From Pseudobdellovibrionaceae bacterium (GTDB taxonomy: Bacteria > Bdellovibrionota > Bdellovibrionia > Bdellovibrionales > UBA1609), in NCBI GenBank assembly GCA_023898385.1, contig CP060220.1:3100001-3164000 (forward strand): a stretch of DNA of 64,000 nucleotides. Reading direction: 5' to 3'. Below are positions 1 to 9,013 of the stretch, in pieces. The number at the start of each line of letters is the position of its first letter. Position 1 is the first letter of the stretch. Under the pieces are notes generated by a model. The model did not search any database and was not told where the DNA came from. It was given only the letters and a program-made list of their open reading frames with translations. The position numbers were made by a program, and so were the translations under genes.

Positions 1-992
1 TGATCAACGTTGTTGAATCAGAACACTCTGGCGATCTGCTTGAGAGAATTGTGAGCATCCGTAAGCAATTTGCTCTAGATCTCGGTATAGTGGTGCCTAG
101 CATTCATATTAGAGACAATCTTCAGTTAGAGCCCGGCGAGTACAGAATAATGATAAAAGGCAACCGAGTGGCGGGCGGTCATTTGCGTGCGGATCACTAC
201 CTGGCAATGGACCCTGGAAATGTCTCGCAAATAATTGATGGCACGCCAACTAAAGAACCCGCGTTCGGACTGGATGCTTTGTGGATTTCTAAGAGTCAAA
301 GAGAAAAAGCTGAAGTGGCGGGGTACACCGTGGTCGATCTGCCCACGGTGATGGCCACTCACATCACAGAGGTCATTCGAGCCCATGCCTTTGAGCTTTT
401 GGGTCGTCAAGAAGCTGATGTGCTCATTGAAAACTTCAAAAAGTCTTATCCAAAAGTGGTGGACGAGCTCATACCTGATCTTCTGCCCTTTGGAACAGTG
501 GTTAAAGTGTTGCAGAACCTGTTAAAGGAACAGGTTTCAATCAGGGATTTGCTCACAGTATTTGAGACTCTGGCCGATGATTCCACCCGCACAAAAGATC
601 CCGAGGCCTTGACCGAATATGTTCGTCGGGCTCTGGCAAGAAGCATTTCATCTAGGTTTATGGATGACCAGGGAACAGTACATGTATTGTCTTTGGGGCC
701 CTACATTGAAGAGCAGATTGCCAATTCATTAATTCAAACAGAACAAGGCATTCAATTGGTGATGGACCCTCATACGGCAAACGACATGATCATGCAGATA
801 TCAAGCACTATTGAAAGTCATCCTGAAATAGCGGGGCAACCGGTATTGATGACAAGCCCGACTGCCCGGCGCCATATTGCCAAGCTCACCCATCGCTTTA
901 TCCCACAACTAACAGTTTTAGCTCACACCGAACTTGCCTCTGATGTGAACGTAACTTCCGTGGGCCTTGTGGAGTTAAGCCATGCAAGTTAA
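1..992 (+). CDS. flhA: Flagellar export gate protein FlhA, C-terminal part (5'-truncated by the window)
   Basis: FlhA is the large inner-membrane subunit of the flagellar type III export gate; its cytoplasmic C-terminal domain forms the ring that receives substrate-chaperone complexes. The frame is open from base 3, so the gene begins before the window. What is visible is only the soluble C-terminal domain: the stretch reading VVPSIHIRDNLQLEPGEYRI and the later SARSIS-like region followed by the LGPYIEEQI segment are typical of FlhA. No membrane segments remain in view. The last 11 bases overlap flhF, which indicates translational coupling. The call rests on family pattern and on the flhF-flhG-fliA context. 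Confidence 0.95.
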   Translation, partial: INVVESEHSGDLLERIVSIRKQFALDLGIVVPSIHIRDNLQLEPGEYRIMIKGNRVAGGHLRADHYLAMDPGNVSQIIDGTPTKEPAFGLDALWISKSQREKAEVAGYTVVDLPTVMATHITEVIRAHAFELLGRQEADVLIENFKKSYPKVVDELIPDLLPFGTVVKVLQNLLKEQVSIRDLLTVFETLADDSTRTKDPEALTEYVRRALARSISSRFMDDQGTVHVLSLGPYIEEQIANSLIQTEQGIQLVMDPHTANDMIMQISSTIESHPEIAGQPVLMTSPTARRHIAKLTHRFIPQLTVLAHTELASDVNVTSVGLVELSHAS

Positions 993-2463
993 GAAATTTG
1001 AAGCTAAATCAATGAAAGAAGCGCTCGATCTTGTGAAATCCCACATGGGACCAGAGGCGATTATTCTCTCGGCCAGAGAACACTCCAAGAGTTTTGGCAT
1101 CGGTGGATCGCAAAGTGTTGAAGTGACGGCTGCGGTATCTGACCAGGTTTTGCAGAAAAAGCGAATGGCAGAAACTAAATTGTCTGAAAAAGAAAGAGCC
1201 CGATATGTTTCAAGCTCGGCGCGTGTTCAGAAGCAATACATAGAAAAAGTATTCGATAACTATCGAACAGAGGCAGACAGAAAGCCCGTGACCTCAGTGC
1301 CCTATATAGACATCGGTGATGATCATCAAGAGAGCAGTTCTCAATCCGCCATTGAAGCCCACTCGGCTTTTTCGGGCTTGCCGTGGTTGGAGCGGCAGTC
1401 TGACCGCACAATGCTTGACGGTTCAGGTGGAGACGTTGCGCGAGGTCGTATTCGTTCTGCTACATTGGATGCCGTGAAAGCCGTTCAAAGAATGGTGGGG
1501 CGAGAAGAAGAAAGGGCGCAGGTTTCGCCAAGAAACAGCGACGAAAAAGATCGAACGATTGAGCGATTGCAGAGAGAGTTGTGGCAGTTGCAGGGGTTGA
1601 TTGAACGGTTTCAACGGGTGCCACAGACTTTTACCAGCGCCCATCCGGGCGCAGATTTTGGCTTGCCTTATGAGCTGAGTTTTATGTTTGAAAAACTCAC
1701 ATCGGCGGGCTTGTCAGGCGAGAACGCGGCTGAAATCTTAAAGAAAGCCCGTGAGTCATTGCCCATAGAGCAACTTAAGAAAAAGCCATTTGTGGATGCT
1801 TGGGTGGTTAAGTATTTTCTAGACAACACTCTGATCACGCCAAATAGAACACAAGGCCGGTTTCATGTGTTTGTTGGAACCACCGGCCAGGGCAAAACAA
1901 GTAGCTTGGTGAAGTTTGCCAGCGATTTAGTCATTCGCGAGAAAAAGACGGTAGCCATAGTGACGGCCGACACCTTCAAGGTGGGTGCATCAGAACAGCT
2001 AAAGATCTTTGCGCAGATCTTGAATATCCCCTTTGCTGAGGTTCGAAAAAAATCGGATTGGGACGTGTTAAAGGCCCGGCTGGCTCAAGATTATATTTTG
2101 GTGGATATGCCAGGATTAAATCTTCGAGACAAAAGGCAGCTGGATTTTCTTATTGAACTAATGCCGCCGTCGTCATTTGCTCCTCGGGTTCACTACGTGC
2201 AGTCACTGTTGGCAAAGGATCAGGATATCTATGAGGTGGCCAGTCGCTATAAGTTTGTTCCGTTTGATGACGTGATATTCACTCGATTGGATGAGTCGAC
2301 TCAACATGGCGCCATCTACAATTTTCAAAGAAAATTTAATGTGCCCCTTCATTCTTTTGGAATTGGCTCAAATGTGCCTGAAGACTTCGAGCCCGCAACT
2401 AAAGAACGAGTCGTGGATTTGATATTTAAGTTAAGCAAACTGAGAAAGGACAGCCCTTTATGA
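982..2463 (+). CDS. flhF: Flagellar biosynthesis GTPase FlhF
   Basis: FlhF is an SRP-type GTPase that sets the site, and often the number, of polar flagella. The 493-aa product starts with the usual basic N-terminal region (MQVKKFEAKSMKEALDLVK), has a variable middle part, and carries the NG domain in its C-terminal 200 residues. The P-loop is GTTGQGKTSS at about residue 299; ADTFKVGASEQL (G2 region) and TRLDEST (G4) follow. The G3 motif reads DMPG instead of the usual DTAG, a small departure that may affect the nucleotide switch. It overlaps flhA at the start and flhG by 4 bases (ATGA) at the end, as expected for one operon. Confidence 0.95.
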   Translation: MQVKKFEAKSMKEALDLVKSHMGPEAIILSAREHSKSFGIGGSQSVEVTAAVSDQVLQKKRMAETKLSEKERARYVSSSARVQKQYIEKVFDNYRTEADRKPVTSVPYIDIGDDHQESSSQSAIEAHSAFSGLPWLERQSDRTMLDGSGGDVARGRIRSATLDAVKAVQRMVGREEERAQVSPRNSDEKDRTIERLQRELWQLQGLIERFQRVPQTFTSAHPGADFGLPYELSFMFEKLTSAGLSGENAAEILKKARESLPIEQLKKKPFVDAWVVKYFLDNTLITPNRTQGRFHVFVGTTGQGKTSSLVKFASDLVIREKKTVAIVTADTFKVGASEQLKIFAQILNIPFAEVRKKSDWDVLKARLAQDYILVDMPGLNLRDKRQLDFLIELMPPSSFAPRVHYVQSLLAKDQDIYEVASRYKFVPFDDVIFTRLDESTQHGAIYNFQRKFNVPLHSFGIGSNVPEDFEPATKERVVDLIFKLSKLRKDSPL

Positions 2464-3299
2464 CAACGGCAATGAGTCACAGAATAGGCCATCAACCCTC
2501 TACCAAAACCATCAGTATAACCTCAGGCAAGGGTGGTGTAGGTAAGTCCACGTTGGTGGCTAACCTGGGTCAATACTTAGGAAAAAAAGGCCACCGGGTG
2601 TTGTTGCTCGACGGAGACTTAGGGATGTCTAACTTGGATATTATGTACAACGTGGCAACGGCCTTTAGCGTTGAGCATGTCATCAGCGGGCGAAAATTTT
2701 TGGAAGACATTGTGGTCGAGGTAGCCCCAAATGTTTCGCTCATTCCTGGTGGCAGCGGCGTTTTTGGTTTGAGCGATTTGAATATTATGGAAAAGCGATT
2801 GCTGATGGAGCAAGTTAGTCGGCTTGAGCAGCATTTTGATTATATGCTAATCGATACAGCACCAGGAATTGCAGACAGTGTCTTATATTTGAATGCGGCA
2901 GCTCAAGAAACGCTGGTGATTATCACTCCGGACCCATCCAGTGTCACTGACGCCTACGCCTTGATCAAAGTCCTGCACCAGCGTTACCGGGAGAATCGAT
3001 TTTCAATTGTTTGCAACATGGTGCAAGATCAGCAAGAAGCCAATCGGCTGTATCAACGATTTAGCGATGTGGTGAGCCAGTTTTTATGCGTGAGCCTGGA
3101 TCTCGTAGGATTCGTTCCCTTGGACCAAGAGCTACGACGGGCAACAAAGTCACAACAATTGATTATTGAAAAATCCCCGCAGGCTTCTGCGGCCGTAGCG
3201 ATTCGAAATGTAGGGGAAAAATTGAGAGTTTTTAAGGATATAGAGCACACAAAGGGTGGGATGCAGTTCTTCTGGGAGCAAATTGTTGGGGTGGCATAG
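2460..3299 (+). CDS. flhG: FlhG/YlxH MinD-like ATPase, flagellar number regulator
   Basis: FlhG (FleN, YlxH) is a MinD/ParA-type ATPase that works with FlhF to limit flagellar number. The 279-aa product has the deviant Walker A motif SGKGGVGKST (residues 22-31), the switch-I region LLDGDLGMSNLDIM, and the Walker B motif LIDTAPGI. The N-terminal MTTAMSHRIGHQPS is short and partly resembles the FlhF-stimulating leader of this family, though I cannot confirm a DQAxxLR motif. It is coupled to flhF by a 4-base ATGA overlap and followed after about 60 bases by fliA. Confidence 0.93.
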   Translation: MTTAMSHRIGHQPSTKTISITSGKGGVGKSTLVANLGQYLGKKGHRVLLLDGDLGMSNLDIMYNVATAFSVEHVISGRKFLEDIVVEVAPNVSLIPGGSGVFGLSDLNIMEKRLLMEQVSRLEQHFDYMLIDTAPGIADSVLYLNAAAQETLVIITPDPSSVTDAYALIKVLHQRYRENRFSIVCNMVQDQQEANRLYQRFSDVVSQFLCVSLDLVGFVPLDQELRRATKSQQLIIEKSPQASAAVAIRNVGEKLRVFKDIEHTKGGMQFFWEQIVGVA

Positions 3300-3359
3300 A
3301 AGAATAGGACTTTTTTGGTGTATCTCAATTTGATAAAATTTGAGTGAGGGGTGAGGACA

Positions 3360-4154
3360 ATGGCAGAAAATTCAAATGCGTCTACTTTGTTGAAAAAGTA
3401 CAAAGAAGAGCCAAGCAAGCTGACACCACAGCAGAAGGACCGATTAATCATGGAGTACGCTCCCTTGATTAAGTTTATTGCGCAGAAAATTGCTGCTCGA
3501 TTGCCGTCCCATATTGAACTTGATGACCTTATATCTAGCGGTGTCATCGGTCTAATGGACGCCATCGATAAGTATGATCCTACCCGGGATAATAAATTTA
3601 AAACTTATGCAGAGTTTAGGATTCGCGGATCTATCTTGGATGAACTTCGAGCTCAGGATTGGGTACCACGCTCTGTTCGAGATAAGGCAAAGCTTCTAGA
3701 CAGAACCATGGTCCAGCTTGAGGCCGACCTTGGTCGCATGGCTTCTGATGAAGAAGTGGCCCAGCGCCTTGAAATGAACATGGAAGAATTTTATGACTTC
3801 GTCAATGAAGTGCGACCAGTGAGTGTGCTCTCTATTGATGACTCAACGACATTTAGTAACGTCGACAAGAAGTCTATTTTGAACATTCTTGAAGGCTGTA
3901 AAATCACAAATCCATTAAATAGCTTAAACCACAAATCTATAAAGGGTGTGGTCACTAGAGCCATCGAAGAATTACCCGAGCGGCAGCGCTTGGTTCTATC
4001 ACTTTACTACTATGAAGACCTCAACCTAAAAGAAATCGGTCGCATCTTAAGAGTCACAGAAAGTCGTGTGTCGCAATTGCACGCCCAAGCTGTGGCTCGA
4101 CTGCGAGCGCGTTTGCTGGTCTTTATCGAAGAACAAGAGCTAGAAGCGGGCTAA
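3360..4154 (+). CDS. fliA: RNA polymerase sigma factor FliA (sigma-28)
   Basis: Sigma-28 family factor for late flagellar and motility genes. Visible parts: region 2 with HIELDDLISSGVIGLMDAID and the FKTYAEFRIRGSILDELR block (DNA melting and -10 recognition), the following WVPRSVRDKAKLL (region 3), and region 4 with LPERQRLVLSLYYYEDLNLKEIGRIL plus the helix-turn-helix ESRVSQLHAQA. I chose the ATG at 3360, giving 264 aa, because GGGGTGAGG lies just upstream at ribosome-binding distance; an in-frame GTG at 3351 lies inside that signal. It is the last gene of the flagellar regulatory run and converges on rpoH with a 6-base gap. Confidence 0.94.
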   Translation: MAENSNASTLLKKYKEEPSKLTPQQKDRLIMEYAPLIKFIAQKIAARLPSHIELDDLISSGVIGLMDAIDKYDPTRDNKFKTYAEFRIRGSILDELRAQDWVPRSVRDKAKLLDRTMVQLEADLGRMASDEEVAQRLEMNMEEFYDFVNEVRPVSVLSIDDSTTFSNVDKKSILNILEGCKITNPLNSLNHKSIKGVVTRAIEELPERQRLVLSLYYYEDLNLKEIGRILRVTESRVSQLHAQAVARLRARLLVFIEEQELEAG

Positions 4155-4160
4155 GGGGCT

Positions 4161-5126
4161 TCACATCTCAGAATTTGTTGATGTGTCCATTTTTTCGCGA
4201 ATCTTTTTAATCACTCGAGCTTCCATTTGCCGAACGGCTTCGCGAGTCACTCCATATTGATCGGCTATTTCTTGCAGCGTGAGTGGGTTGTCTGCCAAAA
4301 GACGTTTATCGAGAAGCTCCTCTTCTCGTTCATTGAGTGTGGGGCGAACGGCCTCAATGTTTTCTTCTAATATGACCAACTCTTGTTGATGGGCAAGATG
4401 GTCGTCGATGGACTCTTGGCCTGAGTCATCTTGCAGGTCTAAAAAAGTGCTATTGCTATCAGACCTCAAAGGCGCATCAAGGCTGACATCGCGGCCCGAC
4501 ATTCGTTTTGTCATCATTCGTACATCTTTTTCAGATACGTCCAACTTGCTGCTGAGTTTTTTTACGGCTTCTTCGTAACCGAGTTTTTCCAGTTCTTCGC
4601 GGCTTTTCTGCAATTGGTAAAAGAGTTTTCTTTGGGAGGCGGTGGTCCCAATGCGGACCATGGAGTATTGGCGCATTAAGTACTCTTGAATGTAGCCACG
4701 AATCCACCACACTGCATAGGTGATCAATCGCACACCTTTGTAGGGGTTAAATTCTTTAACCGCGTGCATGAGCCCAAGGTTACCCTCTTGAATAAGGTCA
4801 ATCAGGCGGGCCCCAAACTTTGAATACTCAGCAGCCACTTTAACCACAAAGCGCAAATTAGCAGTGACCAGGGCTTCGGCCGCTTTTGAATCACCAGTTT
4901 CATAATATTTTACGGCCAGTCGATTTTCTTCTTCTTTAGACAAAAGAGGATAGCGGCGGACTTCTGCCAAATATCTTGCCGTAGGATCAGTGGCCGCTAA
5001 GGCTTTCGAATCGTCTGTTTTGGCCTCTGTGAATTCATCGGCCAAAATCACTTCCGGATCTATCACTTCAATTTCTTCGGCCTTGGGAGTCTTATCTTTT
5101 TTGCCAATCTTTTTTTGCGGGCTCAT
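4161..5126 (-). CDS. rpoH: RpoH-type (sigma-32) alternative sigma factor
   Basis: A 321-aa group 3 sigma-70 family factor. The order of parts is an acidic and lysine-rich N-terminus, region 1.2/2.1 (DPTARYLAEVRRYPLLSKEE), the region 2 core (ARLIDLIQEGNLGLMHAVKEF, then ITYAVWWIRGYIQEYLMR), a QRKLFYQLQKSR segment that matches the RpoH box (the Q-R-K-L-F-F-x-L-R signature), and region 4 with an LTLQEIADQYGVTREAVRQ helix-turn-helix. The RpoH box separates it from RpoD and RpoS. It probably directs heat-shock or envelope-stress genes; Bdellovibrio-like genomes can carry more than one RpoH. It is convergent with fliA and lies downstream of a small gene on the same strand. Confidence 0.85.
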   Translation of the reverse strand: MSPQKKIGKKDKTPKAEEIEVIDPEVILADEFTEAKTDDSKALAATDPTARYLAEVRRYPLLSKEEENRLAVKYYETGDSKAAEALVTANLRFVVKVAAEYSKFGARLIDLIQEGNLGLMHAVKEFNPYKGVRLITYAVWWIRGYIQEYLMRQYSMVRIGTTASQRKLFYQLQKSREELEKLGYEEAVKKLSSKLDVSEKDVRMMTKRMSGRDVSLDAPLRSDSNSTFLDLQDDSGQESIDDHLAHQQELVILEENIEAVRPTLNEREEELLDKRLLADNPLTLQEIADQYGVTREAVRQMEARVIKKIREKMDTSTNSEM

Positions 5127-5147
5127 CCTGGATGCACTCTAGATGGG

Positions 5148-5489
5148 TTAGCCAAGGACTTGGTCGAGTTTTTTTCTCAGCGTCTTTTCTACCATACCTT
5201 TAACCAAAGCTAGCTTCATCGGCAAGTCCACAATGATTTCTACATTGGAACCTTCGCCATTAGCCTGTACGCTCATATCGGCTTTGAACATCTTACCCGA
5301 GGCAGTGCCAGAAAGGGTAGACGAATTAAATTGACTGGCGTAGCCGGGGTCGAGTTTACGCAGGTCAGGGTCATTTTCTAAAACATGGGCGACACGCTTA
5401 AAAGCTTCATCCGCATTACACTTAGACTGACATTGCACTTTGACTTTAGGCATGACAAAAACATACTTTGTTTCTATAGGGCTGTCCAT
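5148..5489 (-). CDS. Small protein resembling polyhydroxyalkanoic acid system (PHA_gran_rgn) proteins
   Basis: A 113-aa protein with no signal peptide or membrane segment. The C-terminal two thirds (SGTASGKMFKADMSV..., then VEIIVDLPMKLALVKGMVEK and a final RKKLDQVLG) follow the beta-strand then helix layout of the polyhydroxyalkanoic acid system family, whose members are near 90-100 aa. That family assignment is by eye and tentative. The start at 5489 is preferred because GGAG lies 6 bases upstream; a second ATG (5453) lacks such a signal. It lies upstream of rpoH on the same strand and is divergent from aspS with only about 20 bases between the start codons. Confidence 0.6.
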   Translation of the reverse strand: MDSPIETKYVFVMPKVKVQCQSKCNADEAFKRVAHVLENDPDLRKLDPGYASQFNSSTLSGTASGKMFKADMSVQANGEGSNVEIIVDLPMKLALVKGMVEKTLRKKLDQVLG

Positions 5490-5510
5490 GACAAACTCCG
5501 AGGTAAACTA

Positions 5511-7307
5511 GTGGCTTTTGTAAAAGATGTTAAGCGAACTCATTATTGTGGGGATGTGCGTCCGGCACATGCAGAATCAGAGGTGGTACTCATGGGCTGG
5601 GTCGATACCCGGCGTGATCATGGGGGACTCGTTTTTGTGGATTTGCGTGATCGCCAGGGGTTGGTGCAGGTGGTGCTTGACCCGGCAAGTCCGGCCACTC
5701 AAGTGGCAAAAGATGTGCGCAATGAATTTGTTCTGGCTGTTAGAGGGACAGTGAAGTTGCGGCCTGAGGGAATGATCAATAAAAACCTAGATACAGGCGA
5801 AGTTGAAATAATAGCTACAGAGTGTGAGGTTCTCTCTGCGGCCAAGACACCCCCTTTTCAACCCGATGATGAAAAGGTTTCTGAACCTCTGCGTCTCAAG
5901 TATCGTTATCTTGATTTACGACGGCCCCGCCTGCAGCAGCACCTGATCGTTCGACATAATGCATTAATGAAGGTTCGGCAGGTTCTGGCGGGCAAAGGGT
6001 TTATCGAGGTGGAAACTCCCATTCTCTATAAGAGTACGCCGGAGGGGGCCCGCGATTATCTCGTGCCTTCCCGTGTAAACTTGGGTCGCTTTTATGCCCT
6101 TCCGCAGAGCCCTCAGACATTGAAGCAACTTCTGATGGTTGCCGGAATGGATCGCTATTTTCAGATTGCCAGATGTTTTCGAGATGAAGATTTGCGTGCG
6201 GATCGTCAGCCCGAGTTCACCCAAATCGATATTGAAATGAGTTTTGTTGATGCCGAAGATGTGATGGCGGTGAATGAGTTGTTGGCTCGAGAGATATGGA
6301 AGGCCGTCAAGGGCGTTGATCTGGGAGAAATCCCGCGCATTTCTTACTATGAAGCAATGAACCGATATGGTTGTGATAAGCCCGACTTGCGAGTGAGTTG
6401 GGAGCTTAAAGACCTTGGCGAACTTGTAAAAGGTAGTGGTTTTCAGGTCTTTGATGATGTGGTGGACCGAGGTGATGCGGTTAAGGGTTTGGCGGTGCCG
6501 GGCATTGGCAATTATTCGCGCGGTCAGTTTGATAAACTCACAGCACTAGCCAAGCAAATGGGGGCCAAGGGTCTGGTGTGGATCAAGTCAGGCGAAGGTG
6601 GCGAGCTTACGTCGCCGGTGTCGAAATTTTTTAGTGCTGAAAAGTTGCAAGAAATATTTAAGGCAGCAGGTGGTGAAACGGGTGGAGCCGTTCTGGTTGT
6701 TGCTGACCAATTTGACGTGACTTGTGCCGCCCTCTCGTTGTTGCGCACGCATTTGTCCCATGAGTTGGGAGCCATTGACACCAGCCGGGATCGATTTTTA
6801 TGGGTGACGGATTTTCCATTATTTGAATACGACACGGACAATGGTCGGTGGGCTGCTAAACATCATCCGTTTACAATGACAGCGGATGACGATGTTTCGG
6901 TGCTTGTTAATGGCAAAGAAAATGAGTTTGGAAAAATTAGAGCCAAAGCTTATGACTTGGTCTGTAACGGGCACGAGTTGGGTGGTGGGTCCGTGCGGAT
7001 ACACCAGCCTGAGGTGCAACAAGCCATGTTCAATGCTCTTGGTCTGGGTGAAGAAGAGGTCAAACTGAAGTTTGGCTATTTTGTTGAGGCATTGGGTTAC
7101 GGTACACCACCTCATGGCGGGTTCGCATGGGGTGTGGACCGGTTGGTGATGATACTTTGCGGAACAGATGCCATTAGAGATGTGATTGCTTTTCCAAAAA
7201 CAGCAAAAGCAACATGCCTCATGTCGGAAGCCCCCAGTCCGGTGGCCCTGGAGCAGCTCATAGAAGTGGGCATAAAACTCTCTGGAACCGCTGATAAGGA
7301 AAAGTGA
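5511..7307 (+). CDS. aspS: Aspartyl-tRNA synthetase
   Basis: Class IIb synthetase that charges tRNA-Asp. The N-terminal OB fold is seen in LMGWVDTRRDHGGLVFVDLR; motif 2 lies in FQIARCFRDEDLRADRQPEF followed by TQIDIEMSF; the bacterial GAD insertion follows (GAKGLVWIKSGEGGELTSPV); motif 3 is GFAWGVDRLVMIL. I chose the GTG start at 5511, preceded by GAGGT at 7 bases, giving 598 aa, the usual bacterial length; the open frame reaches further upstream to 5385 only because it runs across the divergent gene. I did not try to decide whether it is discriminating or non-discriminating. Confidence 0.96.
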   Translation: MAFVKDVKRTHYCGDVRPAHAESEVVLMGWVDTRRDHGGLVFVDLRDRQGLVQVVLDPASPATQVAKDVRNEFVLAVRGTVKLRPEGMINKNLDTGEVEIIATECEVLSAAKTPPFQPDDEKVSEPLRLKYRYLDLRRPRLQQHLIVRHNALMKVRQVLAGKGFIEVETPILYKSTPEGARDYLVPSRVNLGRFYALPQSPQTLKQLLMVAGMDRYFQIARCFRDEDLRADRQPEFTQIDIEMSFVDAEDVMAVNELLAREIWKAVKGVDLGEIPRISYYEAMNRYGCDKPDLRVSWELKDLGELVKGSGFQVFDDVVDRGDAVKGLAVPGIGNYSRGQFDKLTALAKQMGAKGLVWIKSGEGGELTSPVSKFFSAEKLQEIFKAAGGETGGAVLVVADQFDVTCAALSLLRTHLSHELGAIDTSRDRFLWVTDFPLFEYDTDNGRWAAKHHPFTMTADDDVSVLVNGKENEFGKIRAKAYDLVCNGHELGGGSVRIHQPEVQQAMFNALGLGEEEVKLKFGYFVEALGYGTPPHGGFAWGVDRLVMILCGTDAIRDVIAFPKTAKATCLMSEAPSPVALEQLIEVGIKLSGTADKEK

Positions 7308-7312
7308 TTTAT

Positions 7313-7337
7313 CGGGGCTTGTATGATCGTAGCCCCG
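7313..7337. terminator. Hairpin after aspS, possible terminator
   Basis: CGGGGCT at 7313-7319 pairs with AGCCCCG at 7331-7337 around an 11-base loop, 6 bases after the aspS stop. No clear T-run follows, so it could be a weak or factor-assisted terminator or simply a 3' end stabiliser. Confidence 0.4.
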
Positions 7338-7438
7338 CATTTCTGGTCCTAGGTCCTCTCATAATTGTCTCATTTTGATCCGAAGAGAATGATGAAAGCA
7401 GCAATCCCTGCTGTATTCAGGCCACATGGAGGTGTGCC

Positions 7439-7906
7439 ATGGACAAAATTAGTGGTATTTTACCCTCAACATCAAGGATTAAATCCGTCGACCTTCGGGA
7501 AGCGGGTGCAGCAAGGCCCGGCATGCCCAGTTTCGGACGTCCCATCGGGACTTCGGAGCTTTCAAATTCACAAAATCGGGCAACCACAGCTCAGGCCGCT
7601 TCAGCGGTTCACGGCCAACTCATGGATGCGCGATCGAAGTCGCAAAACGATGCGGCGATCGCTCAAAAAATCACAGATGGTTTTTTTATGAAGCGATTTG
7701 CCACACCATCGCCGGAGTCAACTGAATTGGAGATGCCGATCATTGATGAAATGTCTCCTGCCATCGAACCCCTACAAATAGATGAGGGTTTTGAAATGAG
7801 CGGCGGCGTTGATGCTGAGGATGTGGGTTTGTACATTGAAGAACCAGAGGCCGAGGTTGATTTGGATCAGCCCATTGCAGGCCGATACTTAGATGTAATG
7901 GTTTGA
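7439..7906 (+). CDS. Hypothetical acidic protein
   Basis: A 155-aa protein that I do not recognise. It has no signal peptide or membrane segment. The N-terminal half is rich in Ser, Ala, Gln and Asn; the C-terminal third is strongly acidic (EPEAEVDLDQPIAGRYLDVMV). GGAGG lies 6 bases before the ATG, which supports real translation. It sits alone between aspS and the convergent Tad ATPase gene. The composition suggests a largely disordered soluble protein. Confidence 0.65.
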   Translation: MDKISGILPSTSRIKSVDLREAGAARPGMPSFGRPIGTSELSNSQNRATTAQAASAVHGQLMDARSKSQNDAAIAQKITDGFFMKRFATPSPESTELEMPIIDEMSPAIEPLQIDEGFEMSGGVDAEDVGLYIEEPEAEVDLDQPIAGRYLDVMV

Positions 7907-7917
7907 TCGTTGATTTG

Positions 7918-9012
7918 TTAAACTTCTTCTAAAAGCACACCGGTAGCTTCCACAGAAGCGAGCCGGTGTATGCCCTTGAGCTTGCGCTCTCCGAAACTCT
8001 TTTCTACAACAATAATGTATTGAATACTCAAACCAATCAGATGTCTGATGGCTTCAATTTTCCAATGAGGGGCTCCGAGTTGGATGAGCATCTCTAGGCG
8101 AAGGAGAGCTTGTCTGGCGGAGTCAGCATGCAGTGTTCCCATCCCGCCTTGGTGACCCGTGGCTAGCGCCATAAGCAAATCTTTAGCCTCGCCCCCGCGA
8201 ACTTCGCCCACCACAATGCGATCCGGGCGCATGCGCAGTGACTGTACGATAAGATCAGACTGATCAAAATCTCTTAAGTGGCCATGCGGATCCACACGAG
8301 TGAGAAGTTTTGCAGACAAGGCGTTGGGGAGAACAATCTCATCAGTGTCTTCAATGCAAATGGTTCTCTCAATGGCCGGCGTGTGTTGTAAGCAAGCGTT
8401 GAGAACGGCGGTTTTTCCTGATCCAGTGGGGCCCACGATGAGTAAACTTTTTTTTGTATCAATCAGACGTTTAATGAACGAAATTCGGTCGGGCTCAGCC
8501 CAGTTTAGGTCTTGCAGGCGATGCAGGGTCCATGGCGATCGGGGTCGATACCGCAGGCTCACGTGAGTTTCTCCAGAGACCAGTGGTGGTCGTAGCAAGT
8601 GGACGCGAAAACGATTCCAAACGCCGTTAGCAAAGGGTCGATCCAGGTTAGCTTGAAGCTGGGCTTCGTTAGACATTCTCAGCAGAAACTGTTCGTAACT
8701 GTGAGGGCAAAGAAAGCCTTCTGGGTGCCGTTGAATTTGACCACGTTGTTCTAACCAGATTTCATTATGACCGTTGATCATAATCTCAGTGAGATCTTCA
8801 CGGTTTAAGAGTTCATCGAGAGGTCCATAACCGGTCATTTCTTGTTTTAGTCGTTTTTTTTCGTCCGCGGTGAGATGGTCGGTATCGAGAATGGACTTAT
8901 GTATTTGGTCGACGGCATCGATTTCTTCATTGAGAAGGCTATCGGGCTGTTCTAGTTTTCTCAGTATTTCGTGATAGGAGGTGAGGAGGTGGTGGTTAGG
9001 AGCTTGTTGCAT
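7918..9012 (-). CDS. cpaF: Tad/Flp pilus secretion ATPase CpaF (TadA)
   Basis: Hexameric ATPase of the type II/IV secretion superfamily that powers Flp (type IVb) pilus assembly. Visible motifs are the N-terminal domain GYGPLDELLNREDLTEIMING, the Walker A LIVGPTGSGKTAVLN, the Asp box (CIEDTDEI), the Walker B and His-box region (RPDRIVVGEVRGGEAKDLLMAL, then GHQGGMGTLHADS). I chose the ATG at 9012, one base after the stop of the upstream secretin-like gene, giving 364 aa; an upstream in-frame TTG (9030) has no ribosome-binding site. The partner genes for platform proteins (TadB/TadC) are not next to it. Confidence 0.88.
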   Translation of the reverse strand: MQQAPNHHLLTSYHEILRKLEQPDSLLNEEIDAVDQIHKSILDTDHLTADEKKRLKQEMTGYGPLDELLNREDLTEIMINGHNEIWLEQRGQIQRHPEGFLCPHSYEQFLLRMSNEAQLQANLDRPFANGVWNRFRVHLLRPPLVSGETHVSLRYRPRSPWTLHRLQDLNWAEPDRISFIKRLIDTKKSLLIVGPTGSGKTAVLNACLQHTPAIERTICIEDTDEIVLPNALSAKLLTRVDPHGHLRDFDQSDLIVQSLRMRPDRIVVGEVRGGEAKDLLMALATGHQGGMGTLHADSARQALLRLEMLIQLGAPHWKIEAIRHLIGLSIQYIIVVEKSFGERKLKGIHRLASVEATGVLLEEV

Positions 9013-9013
9013 T

